From the NCBI RefSeq assembly GCF_014698235.1, contig NZ_JACJSP010000004.1:186001-250000 (forward strand): a DNA stretch of 64,000 nucleotides, written 5' to 3'. Positions 44,444 through 53,670 of the stretch are shown piece by piece (the first letter of the stretch is position 1; each line of letters starts with the position of its first letter). The position numbers and the translations under genes were made by a program. This DNA is from Limnothrix sp. FACHB-406. GTDB lineage: Bacteria; Cyanobacteriota; Cyanobacteriia; CACIAM-69d. The notes under the pieces were generated by a model, which searched no databases, was not told the origin of the DNA, and was given only the letters and a program-made list of their open reading frames with translations.

Positions 44444-45439
44444 CTAGGCGCGATCAGGGCCAGTTTCCACCGGTAAATCAGTGGTGCTGTACTCAGTCCA
44501 AGACCCTTCATAAATGCGCACATTGGGATAGCCCAAAAGATGCTTCAGCACCACATATTGCAAAGTGGCTTCCCGTCCAGTGCTGCAAGAAACAATGATT
44601 TGTTTGTCGGGGGTGATGTTACGGCTGGCCAGAATCTGCCGAATTTCATCCAAGGACTTCAGCTTGTGGGGATTTTTGAGCGCTTCTTGGGAATTGTTGG
44701 CTTCGGTAAAGGTTGGCCAAGGAATATTTCTCGCGCCGGGAATGTGACCGTTTCGCACCCAAAGGGGCTTTTCACCGCTGAATAATTCCGGAGGGCGAGG
44801 GTCAATAAAAACCACGTTGGGCTGGCCAATTAATTTCCGCACATCGGCCAGGGTGACGCGAACGGAGGGATCGTCTTTGAGTTGGAATGTTTGCCGATCG
44901 TACCGGGGATATTCCTTGGTGACGGTTTGACCCGAGGTCTGATAACCGGCAAAGCCACCATCCACGATCGCAATGTCTTTGACTCCCGATCGCTCCAACA
45001 GGTAGGCCACCATGGTTGCGCCTAACACGTCATTGCCGTTGGAATAAACGGCGACCTTTTGGCGATTGTTAACCCCAGCTTTGCCAAAGAGCGATGCGAT
45101 TTTTTCGTTGTCCCAATATTGCACCGGCAAAAAGCCATCGGGGCCGCGAAAGGCTAAATCTGCAATATGCACAGCGCCGGGAACATGGCCCCCGATGTAG
45201 TCCAGGGGCGAGTTGCGCACATCCAAAACGCGCAAGTTGGTATCACTCAAATGTTGGCTGAGCCACTGGGGTGACACAAATTCAATTTTCGCCTTGGGAG
45301 CGTTGGCGACGGCGGGTAAGGCCCAAGTGGGCAACAACACCACAAGGGCGATCGCCAACATGCCCCACAGCCAGGTTGTGAAGTGCCAACGCCGGAACGC
45401 TCGTTTTGTCCAACGATCGCTGCCATTGATCCTGCCCAT
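44444..45439 (-). CDS. Two-domain sulfurtransferase (thiosulfate/3-mercaptopyruvate type), membrane-anchored or exported
   Basis: 331 residues. A Lys/Arg-rich start and a hydrophobic segment (about 20-45, ending ALPAVANA) form a signal peptide or anchor, so the enzyme faces the periplasm or lumen. Two rhodanese domains follow; the first is inactive-like (YSNGND in place of the Cys loop) and the second has the active loop CSTGRE. The pattern is that of SseA/TST. It would transfer sulfane sulfur from thiosulfate or mercaptopyruvate. Same strand as the downstream DUF4242-flavoprotein-ABC-rhodanese-kinase block. Confidence 0.9.
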   Translation of the reverse strand: MGRINGSDRWTKRAFRRWHFTTWLWGMLAIALVVLLPTWALPAVANAPKAKIEFVSPQWLSQHLSDTNLRVLDVRNSPLDYIGGHVPGAVHIADLAFRGPDGFLPVQYWDNEKIASLFGKAGVNNRQKVAVYSNGNDVLGATMVAYLLERSGVKDIAIVDGGFAGYQTSGQTVTKEYPRYDRQTFQLKDDPSVRVTLADVRKLIGQPNVVFIDPRPPELFSGEKPLWVRNGHIPGARNIPWPTFTEANNSQEALKNPHKLKSLDEIRQILASRNITPDKQIIVSCSTGREATLQYVVLKHLLGYPNVRIYEGSWTEYSTTDLPVETGPDRA

Positions 45440-45761
45440 TTGTCGAAACCCTCATTTGCCCTTGAACTGCTTGGATCTATAAAGACCGGTTTTCCGATCG
45501 GATTACCGTTTAATGCAGTGCATGGTATCACTCCTGTTCCAAAAAGTCCACTTTCCCGATCGGGTTACCGATGATTACCAAGAAACGATCGGGGCAAGCG
45601 CTCCTGGGGGGAATTGTCCGGTTGGCTGAATCCTTGGCGGGCAAAGAGATGGAAGTTAGGCTAGGCGATAATGGCCCCAGCCGATCGCCCTGTGGATTGG
45701 CTCCCGACCTGGGCCCGATGGCTGGCCGGGTCGATCGCTCGTCGCTCATTGGTTTTTCATC
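45440..45761. other. Intergenic region between divergent sulfurtransferase and GT4 genes
   Basis: Holds two similar blocks with TTCC(G/C)GATCGG(A/G)TTACCG near 45490 and 45552. No convincing gene. Confidence 0.45.
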
Positions 45762-46907
45762 GTGACCTCAGAACAACACCCCCGTCCCCAAACCCCAACG
45801 ACGATCGCGGTTTTTTATCCGTTTTTTGCGGGTGGGGGAGCGGAAGCCGTGACCCTGTGGATGTTGAATGCGTTGCAGGCAGACTATGACCTGACGTTAT
45901 TTACACTGACCCCGATCGACCTCAATCGGTTAAATCAACTCTATGGAACCCAACTTTCCGATCGGGTCAAGGTGCGCTATTGCATCCCGGCTCCCTTCAA
46001 GAATTTGGTGGAATTTCTAATCGCCAATAGTCAATTTTTTCGCAAGTTTTTTTGCCACTTTTGCATCCGATTTTTCAAGAAATTTAGTCGGCAATATAAT
46101 TTGGCGGTTTCTGGCTATAACGCGATTGATTTGGGTTGTGATGGGGTGCAATATGTCCATTGGGTGGGTGTCTTAGAAAATCGAAATTTCTATTGGGTTT
46201 CGCAGTTTTCGGAAGCCAGAATGCGGCGCAATTGGTCGATCGCCAATTCACGGATGGTGGCCACGGTGACCCAAGAGCGTTACGGTGGCCAACCGGTGGT
46301 GGTTTATCCGCCCGTGGCCGTGGATGCGCCGACGGTGGCTTGGCCCGATCGCGAGGAAGCTTTTATCTGTAGTGGGCGCTTGACCAAAGCCAAGGAACCG
46401 CATCGGGTGCTGGAAATTTTGAAGCGGGTGCGCGATCAGGGTTTTCCGATCAAGCTCTATTTCACGGGCGGCGGTGGCGGGGTTTATGGTCAAAAATATC
46501 GGCAGTTTTTACAACAAAAAATTGATGAAAATGCTGATTGGGTGACCCTTTACGAAAACTTGAGCTATGCCGATTATGTGAATGTGCTGTCTCGTTGCCG
46601 CTATGGACTCCACTGGAAAAAGGAACCCTTTGGCATCTCGATCGCGGAAATGGTGAAGGTGGGAACTATTCCCTTTGTGCGCGATCGGGGAGGTGGTCAG
46701 GTGGAAATTGTTGGAGAACAGAACAAGGAATTGATGTTCGCCAATGACGAGGAAGCGGTGGCTAGAATTGTGGCGCTGCTGTCCTCTTCGGAGCTGCAAA
46801 ATCGAATGCGATCGGCCCTTGAAAAACAGGCTCAACTGTTTTCAACGGAGCAGTTTTCCCAGGATATTCGGCAAGCCATTGAAACCTATTTGAAGCAGCG
46901 CCCTTGA
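45762..46907 (+). CDS. Family 4 glycosyltransferase
   Basis: 381 residues, GT-B fold. N-terminal glycine-rich VFYPFFAGGGAEAVTLWML for the acceptor domain; C-terminal donor domain with FICSGRLTKAKEPHRVLEIL, and the Glu-x7-Glu region KKEPFGISIAEMVKVGTIPFV. Starts with GTG. Probably makes a surface glycan or glycolipid. Stands alone upstream of recN, separated by 276 nt. Confidence 0.88.
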   Translation: MTSEQHPRPQTPTTIAVFYPFFAGGGAEAVTLWMLNALQADYDLTLFTLTPIDLNRLNQLYGTQLSDRVKVRYCIPAPFKNLVEFLIANSQFFRKFFCHFCIRFFKKFSRQYNLAVSGYNAIDLGCDGVQYVHWVGVLENRNFYWVSQFSEARMRRNWSIANSRMVATVTQERYGGQPVVVYPPVAVDAPTVAWPDREEAFICSGRLTKAKEPHRVLEILKRVRDQGFPIKLYFTGGGGGVYGQKYRQFLQQKIDENADWVTLYENLSYADYVNVLSRCRYGLHWKKEPFGISIAEMVKVGTIPFVRDRGGGQVEIVGEQNKELMFANDEEAVARIVALLSSSELQNRMRSALEKQAQLFSTEQFSQDIRQAIETYLKQRP

Positions 46908-46973
46908 TCGATATTTGATCGATTTTGATCGATACCTGAAAGGGTGTCTGAAAAGTCGCGATCGCTCAGGTCA

Positions 46974-46992
46974 GGGTTGGGAGACCCAACCC
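46974..46992. repeat. Intergenic palindrome
   Basis: GGGTTGGG-AGA-CCCAACCC, followed by CTACGG. Similar in style to the palindrome at 44248. It lies in the 276-nt gap before recN, in which nothing else was recognised. Confidence 0.8.
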
Positions 46993-47183
46993 CTACGGCG
47001 ATCTTGGTTTCGTTGGCTGCGGGTCACGATCGATTCTGTTCCGGTTGCCTCGTCCATTCCGCTGGGCCGGCTGAATCAACATAGGTTGCCGAAAGCCTTG
47101 ACCAGTTGCCAAGCCTTTCGACCTGGTAGGCGACACGCCTTAAGCTAGGAGAGCGCTAGGCGAGTGGGGTTAATCAACGGTCC

Positions 47184-49022
47184 ATGCTGCTGTCATTGCG
47201 GATTGAAAACTTTGCGCTGGTGGATGCGCTGGAAGTGACCCTTGGGCCCGGGCTGAATGTGCTGACGGGAGAAACGGGCGCGGGCAAGTCGATTATTCTC
47301 GACGCGATCGAGGCGGTGTTGGGCGGGCGCATCACGGCCCGATCGATCCGCACCGGCTGCGATCGGGCAGAAATTGAGGCGACCTTTGCCATTGATCGAT
47401 CGCTGCGGGCCTGGCTGGAAGCGAGGCAATGGGACACGACGGGCGATCGGCTGGTTTGCAGCGTGGAAATTGTCAGCAGTCCCGGCAATGGCGACGGGGG
47501 CAAAGGCGGCCGCAGCACGGTGCGCAGCCGGTTTCGCTGCAACGGGCAACCCATCCCCAAAACCCGCATGGCCATCCTGCGCGATCGACTGGTGACCATT
47601 GCCGCCCAGGGACAAACGGTGCAATTGCTGCAAGCAGAATCCCAGCGGGATTGGCTGGATGAGTTTGGCGGCGCACCGATTTTGAAGCAGCGATCGGCCG
47701 TGGCCAAGGCCTATGACCGGGCCCAGGAATTGTGGTTGCAACTGAGCAGCCGCCGACAACAGGAAGCCCAGCGACAACAACAACTCGATCTCTATCAATT
47801 CCAGTTGCAAGAGCTGATGGCGGCGGCCCTCACGGAAGCACAGGAACTGGCTGACCTGGAGCAAGAGCGCGATCGCCTGACCCATGTGGTGGACTTGCAA
47901 CAGCAGAGCTACCAGGCCTATGAGTTGCTCTATGCCGGGGCCGACGATGCGGCTTCTTGTGCAGAACTGTTGGGCAAAGCGGAAGCCCTATTGGAGCGAT
48001 CGGCCCGGTTCGATCGACAGGTGGAAGCCATTTTGGAGATGGTGACCAGCGCCCTCACCCAAGTCACGGAGGCGGGGCTGCAAATCAACGCCTACGGAGC
48101 CAGCCTGGAAAGCGATCCCGATCGGCTGGAGTGGGTGGAGGGGCGAATCATGCAACTCAAGGCCCTTTGCCGGAAATATAACCTCGACCTGGGTGCGCTG
48201 ATTGCGCGGCGCGATGAGCTGGAACAGTGGGTGGCGGAGTTGACGGACGGGGGGCAATCCCTGGAGGCCTTGGAGCACCAGTACCAAGCGGCCTATCAAG
48301 CCCTCGAAGCCGAGTGCGATCGCTTGCATCAACTGCGTCGCCGGGCCGCGCGGGATTTGGAAACGCAACTGGTGGCGGAATTGGTTCCCCTGGCCATGGA
48401 GCGGGTGCAGTTTGCTGTGGAGTTTGGGCGGGTTCCTCCCTCGTCGGCCGGGTTCGATCGAATTACCTACACCTTCAGCCCTAACCCCGGAGAACCCTTG
48501 CAACCCTTGAGCGAAACGGCTTCCGGTGGGGAAATGAGCCGTTTTTTGCTGGCGTTTGAAGCCTGTTTTTCCCAGGTGAGCCAGGTACAAACGGCGATTT
48601 TTGATGAAATTGATGCGGGGGTTTCCGGGCGGGTGGCCCAGGCGATCGCCCAAAAGCTCCATCACCTCAGCCAAGATCACCAAGTTCTGTGCGTGACACA
48701 CCAGCCGATCGTGGCGGCCATGGCCGATCACCACTTCCGCGTGGCCAAAGTGACGATTAGCACCCCCCTGGCCGAATCGATCACTGACCAAAATGATGCA
48801 GAAGGAATCCGAACCGTGGTGCGTCTCAGTGCTTTGGGATCAGAACATCGCCGGTTGGAGCTGGCCCAACTGGCCGGGGGCCTCGACGGCCCAGCGGGTT
48901 CCACGGAAACCCTGGCGGCGGCTAATGCCTTTGCCGATTCCCTGCTCGATCGAGCCGCCCGGTTGCGCCAGGGCGATCGGCCCCCACGGGCCCCGCGCCG
49001 CCTCCCTCGAAAAACGTCGTAA
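47184..49022 (+). CDS. recN: DNA repair protein RecN
   Basis: SMC-like ATPase for double-strand-break repair. 612 residues, somewhat long for the family. N-terminal LRIENFALVDALEV and Walker A GETGAGKSIILDAI; a long coiled coil from about 170 to 400; C-terminal signature ETASGGEMSRFLLAFEAC and Walker B AIFDEIDAGVSGRVAQA, then VTHQPIVAA. The coiled coil is broken by the usual hinge-less turn. Monocistronic. Confidence 0.96.
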   Translation: MLLSLRIENFALVDALEVTLGPGLNVLTGETGAGKSIILDAIEAVLGGRITARSIRTGCDRAEIEATFAIDRSLRAWLEARQWDTTGDRLVCSVEIVSSPGNGDGGKGGRSTVRSRFRCNGQPIPKTRMAILRDRLVTIAAQGQTVQLLQAESQRDWLDEFGGAPILKQRSAVAKAYDRAQELWLQLSSRRQQEAQRQQQLDLYQFQLQELMAAALTEAQELADLEQERDRLTHVVDLQQQSYQAYELLYAGADDAASCAELLGKAEALLERSARFDRQVEAILEMVTSALTQVTEAGLQINAYGASLESDPDRLEWVEGRIMQLKALCRKYNLDLGALIARRDELEQWVAELTDGGQSLEALEHQYQAAYQALEAECDRLHQLRRRAARDLETQLVAELVPLAMERVQFAVEFGRVPPSSAGFDRITYTFSPNPGEPLQPLSETASGGEMSRFLLAFEACFSQVSQVQTAIFDEIDAGVSGRVAQAIAQKLHHLSQDHQVLCVTHQPIVAAMADHHFRVAKVTISTPLAESITDQNDAEGIRTVVRLSALGSEHRRLELAQLAGGLDGPAGSTETLAAANAFADSLLDRAARLRQGDRPPRAPRRLPRKTS

Positions 49023-49584
49023 AATCAACGACAATCTCGACTCCTGAATCCCTCTATGGTCAGAGTAGCGATCAACCCGTCATCCCAAAATGGCTTTTCA
49101 ACGCTGGATCGCCCATTCTGGATCGCCCGTTTTGTTTGATCGCCTCTTGGACTCCCACAACCACGGCTTCATTCATGGCCCCGGGCCTAAGCCACCGAAG
49201 TTGCCCCCTGAGGAAAATAGAATAAACAGACTACACTAGGGCGTAAAAACAATGCTTCGGATTGCATCCTTGGAGCGATCGCCCTAGATCCGTGGACTCA
49301 GAAACGCCACGATCCACGCCAATTCTCAGGTTCGGGCAATGGTCTTCAAAACCAATTGCGAACCGGTTAATCACTGGTGACTCATCCAGTAGGGTGATCG
49401 ATCATCAGCCGCTCCCGACAGTTGTTTCAGTTCCGTGATTGTTTGAGGTTTCTTCGCACCCATAATCTCCACCCACCGCTGACCCATTTCCCCGCGCACC
49501 CTATTTGCACCCCATTCAAGTTACTTCCCTGCTGATTCTGCTTCGATCGCACCTTGACCCGCAGCGATAATCTCCCGAGCATCT
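49023..49584. other. Gap between recN and the adenylate cyclase gene
   Basis: 560 nt without a gene or obvious repeat. A TACACT hexamer near 49231 could be a -10 element. A small imperfect symmetry around 49310-49360 does not fold as a tRNA. Confidence 0.45.
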
Positions 49585-52401
49585 ATGGCCCCCTCGTCGC
49601 CTAAGCAACCGATCGCCCAAGCCACCATTCTCGAAGCCACCGTCGTGGATGTCGTCGCCACGGACTCCCGCGCTACCGAGGTTGTGACGGATAACACCGC
49701 TGCCACCCACGAGGCCAGCCGGCCCCCAGCCAATCCGCGCCCCTCCAGCAGCGGCGGCGGTGGGTTAGTGGTCTCGCGCCAAGGCGGGTTTAAGGCGTTC
49801 CTCGCACCCCTGAAGCGCGACACCTTTAAACAGGTGGTCACCGACGTGGAGGACAAGCTCCGGGTCGTGAACCAAACCCTCTCCATGTTGGACGTGCTCA
49901 ACGACAACCAAGGGGGGTTTGAAACGGTTCTGGAGGAAATGCTCGAATCGATCAGCCTGAAAACCGGGGAACTGCTCAACGCCGATCGCACCACCATCTA
50001 CCTGTTAGACGAAGAGCGGGGGGAACTGTGGTCGAAGGTGGCCAAGGGCGCACCCGAAATTCGGATTCCTTCCACCGTCGGGATTGCTGGAGAAGTGGCC
50101 ACCTCCCGCAAAGTCATCAACATTCCCTACGACTTCTACAACGATCCCCGATCGGCCGCCGCCAAAAAGTTTGATCAGCAAAACCATTACCGCACCTACA
50201 CCATGCTGGTAATGCCCCTGCTCAACGAGTTTGAAGAACTCGTGGCCGTGGTGCAACTGATCAACAAACTGAAGCCCGGCGTGGATCCGAGCACGGGACT
50301 GGCGGACAAAATTGATCTCGAAGGCTTCACCGGCCATGATGAGCAGGTGTTTCGGGAGTTTGCTCCCTCCATCCGTCTGATTTTGGAGTCGTCGCGGGCG
50401 TTCTACGCGGCCATCAAACGTCAGCGGGCGGCCAATGCGCTGATGAAGGCCACGGAAGGCCTGAGCAAGAGCAGCTTGGACTTGGAAGAAACCCTGGCCA
50501 ATGTGATGGATCAGGCCAAGGAATTGATGCAGGCCGATCGCAGCACCCTTTGGCTCTACGACGAAAATAAAAATCAGCTCTGGACCAAAATTCCGATCAA
50601 CGGTCGGCCCACGGAAATTCGGATTGATGCGGCCAGCACGGCCTTCGCCGCCCAAGTGGCCCAGTCTGGTCAGCCCCTGCGAATTGACTTTGACCTGTAC
50701 GATCGCCCCGATTCCGAAACCTCCAAACAAACCGACCAGCGCAGCGGCTACCGCACTTGCAGCATGTTGTGTATGCCGGTGTTCAATGCCGATCGGCACT
50801 TGATCGGCGTGACCCAGCTCATTAACAAAAAGCGCCAAGGCGAATTTCCCGCCTACGATCCTGCCGATTGGCCCGCTGCCCCCGAATGCTGGAAAGCCAG
50901 CTTTGACAGCAGTGACCAAGAATTCATGGAAGCCTTCAACATCCAAGCGGGGGTGGCGCTGCAAAATGCCAAATTGTTTGCGGAAATCAAACAGCAGGAG
51001 CAAATGCAGAAAGACATTCTGCGATCGCTCTCCGATGGGGTGATTTCCACCGACAAAAACGGCAAAATCCTGGCCGCCAACGACAGCGCCAAAAAGCTGC
51101 TGGGTCTGGAGTCCGATGACGAACTGGAAGGGCTTTCGGTCACGGATGTGGTGCGCCTGAAGGCCAAGGCCGATCGGGAAGGGGGTGACAAGTTTAACCA
51201 GTGGGTGCAAGCGGCCCTTTCCGCCAGCGAGGAAAAAGCCCGCCGGCAATATTACCCCGACCAAACCTTGATGCCTTCGACCCTGATCGAAGTGCCGCCG
51301 CCGGCCCCGGCCCCGACTCCTGTTCCCAAGCCCCCCGGCCTTGATGACGACCTGTGGGACGAGCCGACGATGATTGTTCCCGAGCCGGAACCGGAAGCCA
51401 AGCAGGAGGAACATAGCGTTAACCTGTCCCTGAACACGATCGCCGACGCGGCCGATCCCACCCAGGTGCGCGGGGCCTTGATCGTGATGGAAGACATCAG
51501 CGATGAAAAACGCCTGAAGAGCACCATGTATCGCTACATGACCCAAGAGTTGGCGGAACAGCTCCTGGCCAGTGGCGAAACCAAGATGGGGGGCGATCGC
51601 AAGGATGTATCGGTGCTGTTCTCCGACATCCGCAGCTACACCACCATCACCGAAAGCATGACCGCCGAAGAGGTGGTGGCCATGCTCAACGAATATTTCG
51701 AGTCGATGGTGGATGCGGTGTTCCAACACAAGGGAACCCTCGACAAATACATCGGGGACGCAATCATGGCCGTGTTTGGCTCACCGTTGCCCCTCGATGA
51801 CCATGCCTGGATGGCGGTGCAAACGGCGGTGGATATGCGCCATCGGTTGGTGGAGTTCAACCTGAAGCGTCGTGAACAGGGCAAGAAGGAAATCAGCATC
51901 GGGATTGGCTTGCATTCCGATGAAGTGATTAGCGGCAACATTGGTTCCAGTCGGCGGATGGAGTTCACCGCGATCGGGGACGGTGTGAACCTGGGGTCTC
52001 GCCTGGAAGGGGCCACCAAGCAGTATGGCTGCGACATCTTGATTAGCGAAAACACCTATCGCAAGTGCAACCCCGATCGACTCTGGGCCCGCGAACTGGA
52101 CTACATCAAAGTGAAGGGCAAGAACAAGCCCGTCTCGGTGTACGAAATCATCGCCATCAAGGAAGGGCCCCTGGCTCGCGAAGTGCCCCAAGCGAAGCTG
52201 GATATCCTGGATCACTACGGCCGCGGTCGGCGGCTCTATCTCGATCGGCAGTTTGCCCGGGCCATGGCTGAATTCGGCATGGTGTTGGAAATTAACAAGG
52301 ACGAAAAAGCCGCTCAACTGCAACTCCAACGCTGTCAGCATTACCTGACCAATCCCCCCGAGGCCGAGTGGGATGGTGCATTCACCATGACCAGCAAGTA
52401 A
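49585..52401 (+). CDS. Class III adenylate/guanylate cyclase with two GAF domains and PAS (CyaB-like)
   Basis: 938 residues. Order: disordered N-terminus (1-65), GAF-A (about 105-275), GAF-B (about 300-470), PAS (about 478-630, interrupted by a Pro/Glu-rich insertion), cyclase catalytic domain (about 645-840) and a TPR-like tail. Metal-binding Asp residues lie in VLFSDIRSYT and KYIGDAIMAVFG; the transition-state Arg in VNLGSRLEGA. This is the layout of Anabaena CyaB1/CyaB2, where GAF domains bind cAMP. An NKxnFx3DE motif is intact in GAF-A (INK...FTGHDE), but GAF-B ends FDSSDQ, with Gln for Glu. Soluble. Produces cAMP most likely, since class III residues fit, but nucleotide specificity is not proven. 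Confidence 0.92.
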   Translation: MAPSSPKQPIAQATILEATVVDVVATDSRATEVVTDNTAATHEASRPPANPRPSSSGGGGLVVSRQGGFKAFLAPLKRDTFKQVVTDVEDKLRVVNQTLSMLDVLNDNQGGFETVLEEMLESISLKTGELLNADRTTIYLLDEERGELWSKVAKGAPEIRIPSTVGIAGEVATSRKVINIPYDFYNDPRSAAAKKFDQQNHYRTYTMLVMPLLNEFEELVAVVQLINKLKPGVDPSTGLADKIDLEGFTGHDEQVFREFAPSIRLILESSRAFYAAIKRQRAANALMKATEGLSKSSLDLEETLANVMDQAKELMQADRSTLWLYDENKNQLWTKIPINGRPTEIRIDAASTAFAAQVAQSGQPLRIDFDLYDRPDSETSKQTDQRSGYRTCSMLCMPVFNADRHLIGVTQLINKKRQGEFPAYDPADWPAAPECWKASFDSSDQEFMEAFNIQAGVALQNAKLFAEIKQQEQMQKDILRSLSDGVISTDKNGKILAANDSAKKLLGLESDDELEGLSVTDVVRLKAKADREGGDKFNQWVQAALSASEEKARRQYYPDQTLMPSTLIEVPPPAPAPTPVPKPPGLDDDLWDEPTMIVPEPEPEAKQEEHSVNLSLNTIADAADPTQVRGALIVMEDISDEKRLKSTMYRYMTQELAEQLLASGETKMGGDRKDVSVLFSDIRSYTTITESMTAEEVVAMLNEYFESMVDAVFQHKGTLDKYIGDAIMAVFGSPLPLDDHAWMAVQTAVDMRHRLVEFNLKRREQGKKEISIGIGLHSDEVISGNIGSSRRMEFTAIGDGVNLGSRLEGATKQYGCDILISENTYRKCNPDRLWARELDYIKVKGKNKPVSVYEIIAIKEGPLAREVPQAKLDILDHYGRGRRLYLDRQFARAMAEFGMVLEINKDEKAAQLQLQRCQHYLTNPPEAEWDGAFTMTSK

Positions 52402-52459
52402 ATCTGGTAATGCTCGCGTAGCTGCGCAAAATCTGGCGCAATCTAGCGAAACCGGTTCA

Positions 52460-52502
52460 TAAACCCCATTGACCAGCCGATCGGGGAGGTCAGTGGGGTT
52501 TA
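52460..52502 (+). terminator. Stem-loop after the cyclase gene
   Basis: 15-bp stem with one G-T wobble (TAAACCCCATTGACC against GGTCAGTGGGGTTTA). No T-run follows, so it may stabilise the 3' end rather than terminate. Confidence 0.55.
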
Positions 52503-52667
52503 CGAGCGTTAACGGGCGATCGCCCCAGCCTTGGAAAGCTGTGGATCCCCCTGTGATTCTTCCCGATCAGTAGGCTACCTTAATGGACGCAATGGATAGG
52601 GTTGCCGCCACCATCACGGGGCCCAGCAATCCCTTGAATTGCAATCCACTTCTTCTTCAGACGTTCT

Positions 52668-53042
52668 ATGGCGAAAAATCGCTTTTTTTGGCACTCCTCC
52701 TTGGCAGGGCTAGCTGTGGCCCTCGTGGGTTCGGCCCTGGGCGCACAACCCGCTGCTGCTGAATATCAGTCGGTGACCTTCACTCTGACGAATTCCACCA
52801 GTCGGGTGCTCGAAGAATTTTATGCATCTCCCCCCAGCACCAACGATTGGGAATCAGACATTCTGGGAACTGATGTGCTCAATCCGGGCGAGTCCATTGA
52901 GATCACGATCGATGACGGCCGCGAGGATTGTCTCTACGATTTCAAAGGCGTGCTCGGCCCCGGGAATGGTGTGGGTCGGGGAGCTTTGATTCAATCCAGC
53001 GTTTCTGTCTGTGATGGCGGCACTTACGAATATTCCGAATAG
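52668..53042 (+). CDS. Small exported protein of an uncharacterised cyanobacterial/alphaproteobacterial family
   Basis: 124 residues with an N-terminal signal peptide (SSLAGLAVALVGSALGAQPAAA, cleavage near Ala31). The mature part has FTLTNSTSRVLEEFYASP, WESDILGTDVLNPGESIEI and DDGREDCLYDFKG, ending with a Cys in VSVCDGGTYEYSE; the two cysteines may form a disulfide. Similar small exported proteins are sometimes mislabelled argininosuccinate lyase; this one has no lyase domain. Function unknown. Terminator hairpin follows. Confidence 0.8.
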   Translation: MAKNRFFWHSSLAGLAVALVGSALGAQPAAAEYQSVTFTLTNSTSRVLEEFYASPPSTNDWESDILGTDVLNPGESIEITIDDGREDCLYDFKGVLGPGNGVGRGALIQSSVSVCDGGTYEYSE

Positions 53043-53083
53043 TCACGGCTCGATCGAGCGATTCTAGCGGCTGCTTACTGTTG

Positions 53084-53133
53084 GCCTTGGGATGATGGTT
53101 ACCGCCATGATTGTCCCAAGGCTCAATATTTTT
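53084..53133 (+). terminator. Intrinsic terminator of the small exported protein gene
   Basis: GCCTTGGGA (53084-53092) pairs with TCCCAAGGC (53114-53122), with an internal TGG/CCA; a TCAATATTTTTA run follows. Confidence 0.8.
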
Positions 53134-53416
53134 AGGGCGATCGGTTGGCTATTGCGCTTGGCTGAGGGTTGGCTAGAGGCTGATGTAGCGATCGGCCAGT
53201 TGCTCCAACAGTTCAACCATGGCCTGAACCATCGGCAATCCTGTTAAAAGCTCAATCCAATGTTGTAGTAATTATTGACCCACTGTGCTTTGGGGAAAAG
53301 ACCTGGCAGTGAGAAAATTAACGATTCAGTTTCTTGTTGACAATATTTGATAGCCCAAGGATCTTGTACCTCTGGAAAGGGTTGAAAGTTGTTGAGTTTA
53401 TGCCACCAAATAGCTC
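53134..53416. other. Degenerate region before the toxin-antitoxin remnants
   Basis: About 280 nt. Minus-strand fragments read as protein-like in different frames: a short tail ending ELLEQLADRYISL (stop near 53176) and a 67-residue open stretch at 53244-53447. They do not join in one frame and I recognise no family. Probably decayed gene material. Confidence 0.35.
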
Positions 53417-53518
53417 CTAGATTTTGCATTTCTCTCAAGGAATCCAAAAGAGTCAGATTCTCTTGAGCTAACTATCCGGTTTGATCTTAAGAGTGAGCAT
53501 ATTGACTTGGTTGAATAA
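53417..53518 (+). pseudogene. Remnant of a MntA-type minimal nucleotidyltransferase (antitoxin)
   Basis: 34-codon in-frame fragment reading LDFAFLSRNP...LELTIRFDLKSEHIDLVE then TAA. This matches the core after the catalytic DxD region of MNT-domain antitoxins (S-D-L-D-F-A ... IDLV), where the N-terminal part with GSxAxG is missing and an in-frame stop precedes it. It sits 32 nt upstream of a HepT fragment, in the order usual for MntA-HepT operons. Confidence 0.6.
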
Positions 53519-53550
53519 AGCCAATGGGTTTTGGATAAAGTAATTTTCCT

Positions 53551-53670
53551 ATGAGAAGCGATCAGAAAAAGTTGCTAGATATCCTGGAAGCAATCGATCA
53601 CCTTGAACAATACGCCATTCTAGGAAAGATAGAATTTGAGAAAATTGTTACCCAGTTAGCGAAGCGGTAA
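53551..53670 (+). pseudogene. Truncated HepT-like HEPN toxin gene
   Basis: 39 codons: MRSDQKKLLDILEAIDHLEQY followed by KIEFEKIVTQLAKR and a stop. The first 20 residues are the typical N-terminus of HepT (DUF86/HEPN) toxins, normally about 110 residues, with the Rx4-6H RNase motif further on. The catalytic C-terminus is absent. The fragment ends within the 3' end of the convergent DUF5615 gene. Confidence 0.65.

Noticed and set aside
45571-45765. Small plus-strand gene upstream of the GT4 gene
   Set aside because: 64 codons with no Shine-Dalgarno, no recognisable pattern, and HIP1-dominated sequence.
49310-49362. Possible tRNA-like segment around GGTCTTCAAAACCA
   Set aside because: No acceptor stem or T-arm GGTTCxAxxCC in register could be found; only one arm resembles a tRNA.
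50005-51729. Long minus-strand open frame of 574 codons opposite the adenylate cyclase
   Set aside because: Shadow of a GC-rich coding strand; His/Gly/Arg-rich translation without any domain, while the plus strand has clear GAF, PAS and cyclase motifs.
52668-53042. Argininosuccinate lyase
   Set aside because: Similar small exported proteins carry this label in databases, but 124 residues with a signal peptide and no fumarase/aspartase signature cannot be the lyase.
53244-53447. Minus-strand 67-codon open frame
   Set aside because: No family recognised, lies across the MntA remnant on the other strand, and the neighbouring protein-like tail is in another frame; treated as decayed sequence.
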